Assembly: GCA_944385175.1 (NCBI GenBank)
Contig: CALWWB010000008.1
Span: forward strand, 1 to 38,479
Direction: 5' to 3'
Length of the DNA: 38,479 nucleotides
Source: an uncultured Oscillospiraceae bacterium
GTDB lineage: Bacteria > Bacillota > Clostridia > Oscillospirales > Oscillospiraceae
Below are positions 22,601 through 30,703 of the stretch, piece after piece. The position numbers and the translations under genes were made by a program. The first letter of the stretch is position 1. Every line of letters starts with the position of its first letter. The notes beneath the pieces were generated by a model. The model saw only the letters and a list, made by a program, of their open reading frames with translations, did no database searches and was not told the DNA's origin.

Positions 22601-23020
22601 TCAGCCGCTGTACTCGGTCTCACAGTAGGCACAGCGGTAGCAGCGGCGCTCCCCGCTGCTGAGCAGGAAGATGGCGTCCAGCTGAGGTTCGGAGACGGTA
22701 ATGCACCGGGGGTTCTTGCAGTGGATCACATTGGTCAGCCGCTTGGGCAGTTCCAGATGCTTCTTCTCCACCAGCTTGCCGTCCTTTATGATGTTTACGG
22801 TGATGTTGGGGTCAATATAGCCCAGTACGTCCAGATCCAGCTCCAGGGGGGAGTCGATCTTGATTATGTCCTTCTTTTCCAGATGGGCGCTGCGGGCGTT
22901 CTTTATTATTGCCACGGAGCAGTCCAGCTTGTCCAGGTGCAGGTAACGGTAGATGTCCATGCTCTTGCCCGCCTGGATATGATCCAGGACCACGCCGTTT
23001 TGAATGCTGTCTATATTCAT
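22601..23020 (-). CDS. pyrI: Aspartate carbamoyltransferase regulatory chain
   Basis: Regulatory subunit (139 residues) of class B ATCase. It binds nucleotide effectors and bridges catalytic trimers through a structural zinc. The N-terminal nucleotide-binding domain begins MNIDSIQNGVVLDHIQAGK, and the zinc domain has the four-cysteine pattern CKNPRC and CYRCAYC near the C-terminus. I chose ATG 23020, with AGGAG 8 bases upstream; the frame opens further upstream only inside pyrB. The gap from the pyrB stop is 17 bases, so the two are one operon. UMP synthesis would thus be feedback-controlled at the enzyme level. The transcript ends at the left hairpin that flanks repeat copy 2, or at an earlier fold in the element. 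Confidence 0.95.
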   Translation of the reverse strand: MNIDSIQNGVVLDHIQAGKSMDIYRYLHLDKLDCSVAIIKNARSAHLEKKDIIKIDSPLELDLDVLGYIDPNITVNIIKDGKLVEKKHLELPKRLTNVIHCKNPRCITVSEPQLDAIFLLSSGERRCYRCAYCETEYSG

Positions 23021-23037
23021 AAGTTCGTCTCCTATCA

Positions 23038-23955
23038 TCATATCTCTGCACCCAGCATCTTCATGATGAGGGCCATGCGGATAAACTTTCCGTTCTTCAC
23101 CTGACGCCAATAGGCGGCCCTGGGGTCCTTGTCCACAGCAACCTGTATCTCGTTGACACGGGGCAGGGGATGGAGGATGGACAGGTCGGCTTTGGCGTTT
23201 TTCAGCTTGGCCGGGGTGAGAATGTAGCTGTCCTTCAGGCGGAGATAGTCCTCTTCGTTAAAGAATCGCTCCCTCTGGACACGGGTCATGTACAGAATAT
23301 CCAACTGGGGGATGACCGACTCCAGCTCGGTGGTTTGGGTATAGGGGATGCCCTTCTTTTTCAGGGCCTCCTCCTTTACATATCTGGGCAGCTTCAGCTC
23401 CAGAGGGGAGATGAACACGAAGTTTATGTTCTTATAGCGGCTGAGGGCGTTGACCAGGGAGTGAACGGTGCGGCCAAATTTCAGGTCGCCGCAGAAGCCC
23501 ACGGTGAAATTGTCCAGCCTGCCCTTTTCCCGGTGGATGGTGAGCAGGTCCGTAAGGGTCTGGGTGGGGTGATTATGCCCGCCGTCTCCGGCGTTTATGA
23601 TGGGCACCTCGGCTACCTGAGCGGCAGCGTAGGGCGCGCCCTCCTTGGGGTGGCGCATGGCGATTATATCTGCATAGCAGCTGACGGTATGGACGGTGTC
23701 TCCCACGGTCTCACCCTTGGAGGTGGAGCTGGAGCTGGCTTCGGAGAAGCCCAGCACACTGCCGCCCAGAGAGAGCATGGCAGACTCAAAGCTGAGACGG
23801 GTACGGGTGGAAGGTTCAAAGAACAGGGTGGCCAGCTGCTTGCCTGCACAGACCTGGCTGTACTTTGCGGGGTTTGCAATGATGTCCTCAGCTGTGGCTA
23901 TCAGCTGGTCGATCTCCTCCACTGAGAGGTCGGTAATGTCTATAAGATTTCTCAT
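23038..23955 (-). CDS. pyrB: Aspartate carbamoyltransferase catalytic chain
   Basis: Catalyses carbamoyl phosphate plus aspartate to carbamoyl aspartate, the committed step of pyrimidine synthesis. The 305-residue length is normal. The carbamoyl phosphate loop STRTR is at residues 49-53 ([13 protein letters not shown]). The [13 protein letters not shown] loop, the [15 protein letters not shown] motif and the HPLPR loop near the C-terminus are all intact. AGGAG precedes the ATG. It is the first gene of pyrB-pyrI with a consensus-like promoter about 75-100 bases upstream. I see no PyrR-binding leader or attenuator, and the other pyr genes are not in the window. Confidence 0.97.
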   Translation of the reverse strand: MRNLIDITDLSVEEIDQLIATAEDIIANPAKYSQVCAGKQLATLFFEPSTRTRLSFESAMLSLGGSVLGFSEASSSSTSKGETVGDTVHTVSCYADIIAMRHPKEGAPYAAAQVAEVPIINAGDGGHNHPTQTLTDLLTIHREKGRLDNFTVGFCGDLKFGRTVHSLVNALSRYKNINFVFISPLELKLPRYVKEEALKKKGIPYTQTTELESVIPQLDILYMTRVQRERFFNEEDYLRLKDSYILTPAKLKNAKADLSILHPLPRVNEIQVAVDKDPRAAYWRQVKNGKFIRMALIMKMLGAEI

Positions 23956-24028
23956 GGCGCTCTCCTGTATCTTTATTGAATTGTAGGGGCGGGACTATGC
24001 CTTGCTAATCTGTGTTACCTAAAAATTT

Positions 24029-24058
24029 ATTCTAATCCCGGAGAGCATGATCTGTCAA
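24029..24058 (-). promoter_or_regulatory. Sigma-A promoter for pyrB-pyrI
   Basis: On the minus strand, a perfect TTGACA (24053-24058) and TAGAAT (24029-24034) are separated by 18 bases. It begins just after the FmdE-like stop codon, so pyrB-pyrI is independent of that operon. Confidence 0.75.
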
Positions 24059-24100
24059 GATATAAAATCGGTAATACCTTATATCTTTTTGCTATGCATT

Positions 24101-24610
24101 TCAGCCGCAATGGGGACAGAGCGCCTGACCGTCCCTGTACCGGGTCTTGTCAGATCTGAAGCGCTCACCGCAGAGGGGGCAGACAAGCTCCGGGGATTTC
24201 TCGGCCCGGGGAGGAAAGGGGCGGTGCACCGGGGTCCGGCGAAAGACCTCTTCCAATGAGGCGGTGAGGATATAATCGATAAGCTCGCTTTTGGGCAATT
24301 CCCTTGGCAGCTCAAGAAGGTAATAGCGCAGGCTCTCCCCGGTCTCGGGATTATAGAAGTTAAAGGCGGATTTTCCCGTATCGTCAATTTTCAGGGCGCC
24401 GTTGCCCAGGGTGGCGCCCAGCACAAACTGTATCCCGTCCATCCAGCAGGCGGAGGACTCCGCCAGACACTGGATGTGGTTGTGCCTGTCGGCCATTTGG
24501 GTGCCCAGGGCCTGGCCGGCCTCAAAGGCTGCCCGTACGCCTATGGCAAGCCCGGGGCACCAGTGGCCGTGAAAGTTCCCGGCCTGCCGATAGTATTCAT
24601 GTATATCCAT
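24101..24610 (-). CDS. FmdE-like protein with C-terminal zinc ribbon
   Basis: Cytoplasmic protein of 169 residues. The FmdE/FwdE domain shows its signatures: FHGHWCPGLAIGVRA near the N-terminus and AESSACWMDGIQFVLGATLGNG. The C-terminus carries a treble-clef-like zinc ribbon, CPLCG...CPHCG, ending at the last residue. FmdE proteins were first seen in molybdenum formylmethanofuran dehydrogenase operons. In non-methanogens they tend to occur near metal-related genes and their chemistry is unknown. AAGGAGG lies 7 bases before the ATG. The gap from the upstream methyltransferase is only 12 bases, and that gene's stop overlaps this ribosome site, so they are one operon, divergent from the ABC importer. 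Confidence 0.85.
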   Translation of the reverse strand: MDIHEYYRQAGNFHGHWCPGLAIGVRAAFEAGQALGTQMADRHNHIQCLAESSACWMDGIQFVLGATLGNGALKIDDTGKSAFNFYNPETGESLRYYLLELPRELPKSELIDYILTASLEEVFRRTPVHRPFPPRAEKSPELVCPLCGERFRSDKTRYRDGQALCPHCG

Positions 24611-24622
24611 GTTCAGACCTCC

Positions 24623-25393
24623 TTAAGCTCCGGTTCTCCAGCTGAGCCATGCCACCCGGGTGAACACCGAGTCACGGAATACGCCGTCCTTGTCGCAGAG
24701 CCGGCCTGCAAAGGCTGTGGCCCAGTTCAGAAGTTCGGTATCGTTTTCGTCCATGGCAGGATGGCGCTTTATCAGGTACTCTGCCGCCTCTCTGGGAGAG
24801 CGCTCATCCGTCCAGTCGTAGTTCTCATAGCGCAGATGTGGTTCATATCCAGCGAGCCGCACCGTCTTTTCCAGATCCCCGATGCCGCCGCCTGCCATGG
24901 CCTCCGCCGGGTCATAGCCCATGGCGGTATAAAAGCTGTCCCGCAGAGGCTGCCGCCAGGAGACAAAATTGGTGACGAAGCACCAGCCCCGGGTCATGGC
25001 ACTGAGCTTTTCAACGGTTGCAGGATTGTGGATGGCGGGACTCATGGTGGATATGGACAGGTCGAAGCCCCCGGCCAAATCGGGATGGGAGGGGCTGACG
25101 CTGTTGAAGTCCGCCAGTACCGTGCGCCAGGGACCGGAATAGGGCCTCATATTTTCATCGGCCCGGCGGAGCATCTCCGCCGAGATATCCATCAGGGTGA
25201 TGTCACAGCCTAGAGCTGCAAAATAGCTGCCGTATTTGCCCACACCGCAGCCCACGTCCAGCACACGGCAGCCCGGAAACAACATGCCGGAAGCCTGCAA
25301 AAAATCCATTAGCTTTTTATTGTATGCGTTGGGCCCGGCCCGGTATATCCGCTGGTAATCCCCGGCGTTCTTATCCCATTTTGAAGTATCCAT
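24623..25393 (-). CDS. Class I SAM-dependent methyltransferase
   Basis: Cytoplasmic enzyme of 256 residues. The SAM-binding motif I is VLDVGCGVGKYGSYFA (about residues 44-59), followed by the acidic end of strand 2 (ITLMDIS) and a post-motif DLSISTMSPAIHNP segment. The substrate cannot be told from sequence; the C-terminal half has many Trp and Tyr residues and no known recognition domain. GGGAGG lies 6 bases before the ATG. It forms an operon with the FmdE-like gene and is divergent from an Opp/Nik-type importer across a 217-base control region with a 20-bp inverted repeat. That context suggests it modifies, or is regulated with, the imported ligand; this is inference. Confidence 0.87.
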   Translation of the reverse strand: MDTSKWDKNAGDYQRIYRAGPNAYNKKLMDFLQASGMLFPGCRVLDVGCGVGKYGSYFAALGCDITLMDISAEMLRRADENMRPYSGPWRTVLADFNSVSPSHPDLAGGFDLSISTMSPAIHNPATVEKLSAMTRGWCFVTNFVSWRQPLRDSFYTAMGYDPAEAMAGGGIGDLEKTVRLAGYEPHLRYENYDWTDERSPREAAEYLIKRHPAMDENDTELLNWATAFAGRLCDKDGVFRDSVFTRVAWLSWRTGA

Positions 25394-25413
25394 AGCCGGC
25401 CTCCCTATATAAG

Positions 25414-25442
25414 CTTATACATTGCCATTTAAAAAATAGCAA
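25414..25442 (-). promoter_or_regulatory. Promoter for the methyltransferase-FmdE operon
   Basis: On the minus strand, TTGCTA (25437-25442) and TATAAG (25414-25419) are separated by 17 bases. The left arm of the inverted repeat lies just upstream of the -35 box. Confidence 0.55.
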
Positions 25443-25457
25443 AGCCTGACTTCCGGC

Positions 25458-25543
25458 GCAAGCCCCCCGGGGGGATAGAAAGGGGAAAACTTATACACAG
25501 GGCAATAAATTGTATAATTATTATATCCCCCCCAGGGGCTTGC
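25458..25543. promoter_or_regulatory. 20-bp inverted repeat in the divergent control region
   Basis: The left arm (25458-25477) and right arm (25524-25543) are inverted copies matching at 18 of 20 positions, both built on GCAAGCCCC and a G-rich run ending in ATA. The 46-base interval holds the plus-strand TATAAT. The arms may be paired operator sites for a shared regulator or could fold as a long hairpin in RNA. Confidence 0.65.
25491..25518 (+). promoter_or_regulatory. Promoter for the ABC importer operon (weak -35)
   Basis: A perfect TATAAT (25513-25518) has only a poor -35 (TTATAC, 25491-25496, 16 bases away), which suggests activator dependence. The right arm of the inverted repeat covers the early transcribed region. 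Confidence 0.45.
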
Positions 25544-25610
25544 AGGTGCTTTCAGCTTAATATACAATAAAACTGCCGCGGCAGACTGTTAAAAAGGAGG
25601 CGAAGCTGCT

Positions 25611-27206
25611 TTGAAAAAGAGCAAATTTATATCCCTATTCCTTATAATATGTGTGGCCATAAGTCTGTTTGGCGGATGCCAAAGCCATGTGAATGCTCCC
25701 GCGGGGGATGCTGGCGGAGAGCATGGCGTAGCCGAAAGCAGCTATCTTGTAGAAACGCTCAAACTGGCCGGAGGCACCGACTGGGGTGTGCCAAGCCCTT
25801 ACCTCAATGTATCCAGAGGACCGGGACAGGCCAAGATGCGCCTGGTATTTGCCAGCCTTCTGGAGAAGGATGAGACGGGGGACGTGCCCTGGCTGGCGGA
25901 GAGCTGGAGCTTTGAAGGGAACGAATACACCTTCACGCTGTTTGAGGGACAGAGCTTTCACGATGGGGAGCCTTTGACTACGGAGGATGTGGCTTTTACC
26001 ATAGACTATTTCAGGGAATATCCTCCGGTGACCAACAGCCTGGGCGTTGGGGACGGGTTTATTATTGAGAATTATAGGATAGTGGATGAATACACCATCA
26101 CCATCACAGTAAAAGAGGCCAATGCCGACACCCTTTCAAACCTGGGCTCCTTTGTGATCCTGCCCAAGCATATCTGGGAAAAGGTGGCCGACCCCTATAC
26201 CTACAATGTGCCGGACTGCCTGGTGGGCAGCGGGGCCTATATGTGCACTGGCTACGAGGGAGCCACCGGCAGCTACGAGTTCACCGCTTATGCCGGCTGG
26301 GTGAACGGGCAGCAGGCGGCGGAGCGTATTCTCTTTGTCCCTGTCAGTGACGAACTGCTGGCCTTTGAAAACGGGGAGATAGACATAGCCTCTATGCCTG
26401 CGGATCTGGCAGATAAATATATGGACGACCCGGCTATCGGCTTTGTGGAAAAGGCCGACGATATGGGCTATAAGATGCTCATAAACTTTGAGCGTCTGCC
26501 GGAATTCCTGGATCTGCCCCTGCGCCAGGGAATATATGCCGCTTTGGACCGGCAGTCCATAGTTGATAATGTGTTCCGGGGAATGGGCAGCGTGGGCAGC
26601 GCGGGCTATGTGCCGGTGAGCAGCCTGTTCTATAATGAGAACGTCATAAAGTATGAGTATGACCCGGATGCAGCCAAGGAACTGCTGGGGGAAAAGGGCT
26701 TTGAAATAAGCCTGCTCACCGACGATTCGGCGGATGGCATAAGTATTGCGGAAATTGTCAAAATAAATCTGGAGGCTGTCGGGATGAAGGTCACGGTGGA
26801 GGCGGTTGACTCTGCCAGCCGGGACGACAGGATAAACAAGGGGGACTACGACTTTGCCATTGTTGGCAACGGCGGCTGGGGCAACAATCCTCCCGGCTAT
26901 ATGCGCACCCTGTTTTCCGACAAGTCCAAGTATCTCAGCACAAGCCCCGCCTCCATGGGCCCCAGAGGCTACAGCAACGAAGAGATGACGGAGCTTGCCG
27001 AGGCGCAGCTGAAGGAGACGGACTTTGAAAAGCGCAAGGAGATGTTCAAGGAGCTGGAGTATATGGTGAGTGAGGAGATACCCCTGTTTGTGCTGGGCAA
27101 CCAGTCCTCCTACTCCATGTACAGGATAGACTATTATGACGGCTGGATGAAGACCTATGCCTATCAGCAGGCGGAGCAGAACCGCCTGTCATATATGGCA
27201 CGGTAA
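25611..27206 (+). CDS. Opp/Nik-type ABC importer, substrate-binding lipoprotein
   Basis: Extracytoplasmic solute-binding protein of 531 residues, SBP family 5 (peptide/nickel). A signal peptide ends in a lipobox (LFGGC) with the lipidated Cys at 23. Family landmarks follow: an LAESWSFEGNEYTFTLFEG segment, then FHDGEPLTTEDVAFTIDYF, then LPLRQGIYAALDRQSIVDNVFRG and, late, YDFAIVGNGGWGNNPPGYM. Members bind peptides, nickel or cobalt chelates, haem or opines, and the ligand cannot be assigned. The start is TTG 25611 with AGGAGG about 10 bases upstream; no ATG fits. It begins an operon with two permeases and a double ATPase. Confidence 0.92.
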   Translation: MKKSKFISLFLIICVAISLFGGCQSHVNAPAGDAGGEHGVAESSYLVETLKLAGGTDWGVPSPYLNVSRGPGQAKMRLVFASLLEKDETGDVPWLAESWSFEGNEYTFTLFEGQSFHDGEPLTTEDVAFTIDYFREYPPVTNSLGVGDGFIIENYRIVDEYTITITVKEANADTLSNLGSFVILPKHIWEKVADPYTYNVPDCLVGSGAYMCTGYEGATGSYEFTAYAGWVNGQQAAERILFVPVSDELLAFENGEIDIASMPADLADKYMDDPAIGFVEKADDMGYKMLINFERLPEFLDLPLRQGIYAALDRQSIVDNVFRGMGSVGSAGYVPVSSLFYNENVIKYEYDPDAAKELLGEKGFEISLLTDDSADGISIAEIVKINLEAVGMKVTVEAVDSASRDDRINKGDYDFAIVGNGGWGNNPPGYMRTLFSDKSKYLSTSPASMGPRGYSNEEMTELAEAQLKETDFEKRKEMFKELEYMVSEEIPLFVLGNQSSYSMYRIDYYDGWMKTYAYQQAEQNRLSYMAR

Positions 27207-27230
27207 AAAGCTTTTGAGGAGGAGAGAAAG

Positions 27231-28202
27231 ATGAAAAAGAAAATATTGCTTTTGCTCTGCTCCTTTGCCGTGATCTATCTTGTCAACTTCACTATCCCCA
27301 GGCTGATGCCTGGGGACCCTTTTGATTATCAGAGCGCCGCTGCCGGAGAAGAGAGCAGCACCGAGATGACTGAAGAGCTGAAGGAATATCTCCGCTCCTA
27401 CTATGGATTGGACAAGCCATTTTTCTCTCAGCTATGGGAAAACATAAAAAACAATCTCCGGGGAGACCTGGGCTACAGCATACACTATAAGCGGGCGGTT
27501 TCAGAGCTGTTGATGGAGCGCCTGCCCTGGACGGCCTTCATAATGCTGGGTGCCTTACTGCTGAGCCTGGTGCTGGGCACAGCCCTGGCCCTGCTGGGGC
27601 TTCGCCGGAAAAAGGCCGACGGCTGCCTTTATGCCCTGTTTTCCCTCCTGGGGGAGCTGCCCCATTTCCTGGCGGGTATACTGCTGTTATTCCTGGTGGC
27701 GGCAAGAGTGGACTGGATTCCCCTCTCCGGGGCAGTGACGGCTTTCGGAATATATTACAGCGAATGGGACTGGGTGAAGGATGTGCTGCTCCACGCCCTG
27801 ATGCCCCTTGCAGCCCTCACTCTAGTGACGGTTCCGAGCTTCTACTTTACTGCCAGGGCCAGCTTCCTGAGCATACTGGAAAAGCCCTATATCCTCAGCG
27901 CCCGCGCCAAGGGCTTGGGAGAGGGGCGCATACGCTTTCACTATATTTTCCGCAATGCGCTGCCGCCCATAGTGGCCCGGTTTTTCCTCAGCGTGGGCTC
28001 GGCCATTGGGGGTACGATGCTCATTGAAAATGTGTTTGCCTATCCCGGGATGGGCACAGTGATGCGGGAGGCGGTAAAGTACAGGGACTACCCACTGATC
28101 CAGGGAGTGTTCCTCCTGAGTACCGTCTTAGTTCTGCTGAGTCTTTTGGCCGCGGACCTTATAAACGCCGCCAATGACCGGAGAAGGGGGGCCAGCCTGT
28201 GA
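27231..28202 (+). CDS. ABC importer permease, OppB/NikB type
   Basis: Inner-membrane permease of 323 residues with six predicted helices. It has the long periplasmic loop after helix 1 (FTIPRLMPGDPF and YYGLDKPFFSQLW), the LGYSIHYKRAV stretch, and the cytoplasmic EAA loop SARAKGLGEGRIRFHYIFRNALPP, which contacts the ATPase. GGAGGAG lies 6-7 bases before the ATG. It follows the lipoprotein gene by 24 bases and overlaps the next permease gene by 4 bases (GTGA). Confidence 0.93.
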   Translation: MKKKILLLLCSFAVIYLVNFTIPRLMPGDPFDYQSAAAGEESSTEMTEELKEYLRSYYGLDKPFFSQLWENIKNNLRGDLGYSIHYKRAVSELLMERLPWTAFIMLGALLLSLVLGTALALLGLRRKKADGCLYALFSLLGELPHFLAGILLLFLVAARVDWIPLSGAVTAFGIYYSEWDWVKDVLLHALMPLAALTLVTVPSFYFTARASFLSILEKPYILSARAKGLGEGRIRFHYIFRNALPPIVARFFLSVGSAIGGTMLIENVFAYPGMGTVMREAVKYRDYPLIQGVFLLSTVLVLLSLLAADLINAANDRRRGASL

Positions 28203-29002
28203 GACGGTTACTTATCCCAGCGGCGCTATTCCTGCTGCTGGCGCTGCTGTTCGCCTATGGGCTGCTGTTCTACCCTCAGGATTCTCAGCTGCCCTCCGGG
28301 GACTCCCTGGAGGCTCCCTCAAGGGTGCACTGGCTGGGCACCGACAACCTGGGTATAGACATCTTTGCCCAGGTATCCAGCGGCTTTTTCCACAGCCTGA
28401 GCATTGGCCTGGCTGCGGCGGTGATCGCTTTTATGCTGGGCGGGGCCCTGGGTGTGGCGGCGGGCTACGCCGGAGGCAGGACGGACGCTGTGGTGGAATT
28501 TCTCATAAACCTTTTCCTGTCCGTCCCCCAGCTGCCGATAATGATCGTGATAGGGGCCTTTTTCGGCCAGAGCAGCCTGAACATCATCTGTATCATTGCC
28601 GCTTTTTCCTGGGCGCCTATCGCAAAGCAGGTGAGGGCCAGGACAATGTCCCTTAGAAAAACCCGCTATCTCATCCTGGCCAGAAGCTACGGAGGCGGAC
28701 TGTGGTATCTGTTCAGGACCCACATGAGCAGGGACATCATGCCCCTGCTGCTCATAAGCTCCCTGGCGGTGACCGGCCGGGCCATAGTCCAGGAGTCCTC
28801 TCTGGCCTTCCTGGGCCTGTCCGACCCTCTGGCAAAATCCTGGGGACTGATGATAGCCCGCTGCACGGGCTTCAAGGGCATATATTTTACTGAATTCTGG
28901 ATCTGGTGGCTGCTGCCGCCGGTGCTGGCCCTGGTGCTGTCGGTATTGCTGCTGCGCCTGTTCAGCCGGGCACTGGAAAATTACTGGCTTGGAAAGGAGT
29001 GA
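28199..29002 (+). CDS. ABC importer permease, OppC/NikC type
   Basis: Second membrane subunit, 267 residues, with six helices. It has the OppC-type start (one helix then HWLGTDNLGIDIFAQVSSG), the AVIAFMLGGALGVAAGYAGGRTD segment and the EAA loop ILARSYGGGLWYLFRTHMSRDIMP. It starts at GTG 28199, whose last two bases overlap the upstream TGA, with a purine-rich AAGGGGGG site before it, so translation is coupled to the first permease. It pairs with the OppB-type permease to form the channel. Confidence 0.93.
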   Translation: MRRLLIPAALFLLLALLFAYGLLFYPQDSQLPSGDSLEAPSRVHWLGTDNLGIDIFAQVSSGFFHSLSIGLAAAVIAFMLGGALGVAAGYAGGRTDAVVEFLINLFLSVPQLPIMIVIGAFFGQSSLNIICIIAAFSWAPIAKQVRARTMSLRKTRYLILARSYGGGLWYLFRTHMSRDIMPLLLISSLAVTGRAIVQESSLAFLGLSDPLAKSWGLMIARCTGFKGIYFTEFWIWWLLPPVLALVLSVLLLRLFSRALENYWLGKE

Positions 29003-29007
29003 GGGAC

Positions 29008-30648
29008 ATGGCCCCGCTGTTGGATGTAAGGGAGCTGAGCGTATCATATCCCGGCTTTAGCCTGCACCCACTGTCCTTCAGTCTGGACAGAGGGGAAATA
29101 CTGGCTGTGGTGGGCGAGTCCGGCTCCGGCAAGACTACGCTTTTAAAAGGCTTGGCCTGCCTTACCGAGGAGGGCACGGAGGTCTCCGGCCAGGTGCTTC
29201 TGGAGGGCAGGGAACTACTGGGCATGAAGGAGGAGCAGCGCAGGCAGCTGCGTATGCGCTCCTTTGCCGTGGCTTTCCAGAATTCCTCCGCCTGGCTCAA
29301 CCCCGGCATGACCCTGAGGGAGCAGCTGAAAGAGGTGCTGCACCGGGGCTATCCACCCAGGGAGATACCCGGACGCATGAGGGAACTGATGGAGACGGTG
29401 GGCCTGAACCCGGAGGACCTGGGCCGCTATCCCAGGGAGCTCTCCGGGGGCATGGCCCAGCGTTTCCTGCTGGCCACGGCCATAGCTCTGGAGCCGGGAC
29501 TGGTGCTGCTGGACGAGCCCACCAGCTCCCTGGACGTGGCGGCAAGGGATGCCTTCGCCGCCCTGGTTCAAAGGCTGAACCGGGAAAAGGGGATAGCCTT
29601 TATCATAATAACCCATGATATGAAGCTGGCCCAACTGCTCAGCAGCCGGATCATGGTGCTGTATAACGGCCATGTGGAGGAGCTGGGCAGCACAGGGGAT
29701 ATATTGGATTATCCCCGTCATCCCTATACCAGAGGCTTAATAAACGCCTCTATGGGTCTGAATATAGTCAGGGACGTATGGGGAATACGTCCGGCGGTGC
29801 CGGTGGAGCGAGGTCACCACGGATGCCCTTTTTACGGCCGCTGCACCCAGAGCCTGCCCCTGTGTGCCCATCAGGCCCCTGAACTGAAAGATTGGGGAGA
29901 CGGCCGGCTGATAGCCTGCAACCGGGGAGGCATCGTGACTCTGCTGGAAGGCCGGGGAATATGCAAGTCCTACGGCAGGCAAAGGGTGCTGAATGGGGTG
30001 GATCTCAGCATACGCAGTGGGGAGGTTGCGGCTCTGGTGGGCCGCTCCGGCTCCGGCAAGACCACACTTGCTCAGATACTGGGGGGCTATCTGGAGGATT
30101 ATGAACAGGGCGGCCTCCTGTTTGAAGGCAAAGCTGCCGACATGGATGCCCTCCACCGTAGGGAGAGGGGAGTGCAGATGGTGTTTCAGGACAGTGAGAC
30201 ATCCCTGAACCCACATATGACGGTGCTCCAGGCGGCGGCGGAGCCCAGGCTTTTGGCCAAGCTGGGTATGGAGGAGGAGAGGGCTCGCCGTGCCCTGGCT
30301 GACGTTGGGCTGCCTTCAGATGAGGATTTTCTCAAAAAGAAGATAAAGACCCTCTCAGGAGGGCAAAAGCAGAGACTTTCCATTGCCCGGGCCCTGACCA
30401 TGGCTCCGGCGGTACTGCTGGCCGATGAGCCCAGCTCCATGCTGGACCCCTCCAGCAAGGCAAATCTGCTCCGGCTTTTAAAAAGCCTGCAAAACAGCCA
30501 CGGCTTCAGCATGCTGCTGGTGACCCATGATCTGGAGAGCGCTCTCAAGGTGGCCGACCGCTGCTACCTGCTGAAGGAAGGACGGCTGCAGGAGCTGCGG
30601 ATATCCGACTATGTGAGCAGCAGCATAGACGGTGTGTTTGTAGATTAA
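29008..30648 (+). CDS. ABC importer ATPase, two fused nucleotide-binding domains (OppD-OppF type)
   Basis: Cytoplasmic motor protein of 546 residues in which the usual separate D and F ATPases are one chain. Domain 1 has Walker A GESGSGKTT, signature LSGGMAQRF and Walker B LLDEPTSSLD. It ends in the OppD-type tail RHPYTRGLINA and a four-cysteine stretch (GCPFYGRC ... LC ... AC). Domain 2 has Walker A GRSGSGKTT, signature LSGGQKQRLSIARAL and Walker B LLADEPSSMLD, but no second Cys tail. Both sites look competent. ATG 29008 has AGGAG 8 bases upstream and the stop of the permease gene lies between them. The operon ends here with a terminator. Confidence 0.94.
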   Translation: MAPLLDVRELSVSYPGFSLHPLSFSLDRGEILAVVGESGSGKTTLLKGLACLTEEGTEVSGQVLLEGRELLGMKEEQRRQLRMRSFAVAFQNSSAWLNPGMTLREQLKEVLHRGYPPREIPGRMRELMETVGLNPEDLGRYPRELSGGMAQRFLLATAIALEPGLVLLDEPTSSLDVAARDAFAALVQRLNREKGIAFIIITHDMKLAQLLSSRIMVLYNGHVEELGSTGDILDYPRHPYTRGLINASMGLNIVRDVWGIRPAVPVERGHHGCPFYGRCTQSLPLCAHQAPELKDWGDGRLIACNRGGIVTLLEGRGICKSYGRQRVLNGVDLSIRSGEVAALVGRSGSGKTTLAQILGGYLEDYEQGGLLFEGKAADMDALHRRERGVQMVFQDSETSLNPHMTVLQAAAEPRLLAKLGMEEERARRALADVGLPSDEDFLKKKIKTLSGGQKQRLSIARALTMAPAVLLADEPSSMLDPSSKANLLRLLKSLQNSHGFSMLLVTHDLESALKVADRCYLLKEGRLQELRISDYVSSSIDGVFVD

Positions 30649-30659
30649 GGGATAAAAAA

Positions 30660-30689
30660 CAGCCTGCCTTCCAAAAGGAAAGCAGGCTG
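30660..30689. terminator. Bidirectional terminator between the importer and rny
   Basis: A 13-position stem with one mismatch (30660-30672 with 30677-30689) and an A4 loop is followed by T-rich sequence on the plus strand and preceded by an A-run that reads as U on the minus strand. Confidence 0.85.
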
Positions 30690-30703
30690 AATTACTTGTT
30701 TTT

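Noticed and set aside
25491-25499. Perfect DnaA-box match TTATACACA
   Set aside because: A single nonamer without neighbours is expected by chance. There is no AT-rich unwinding region or origin-linked gene nearby.
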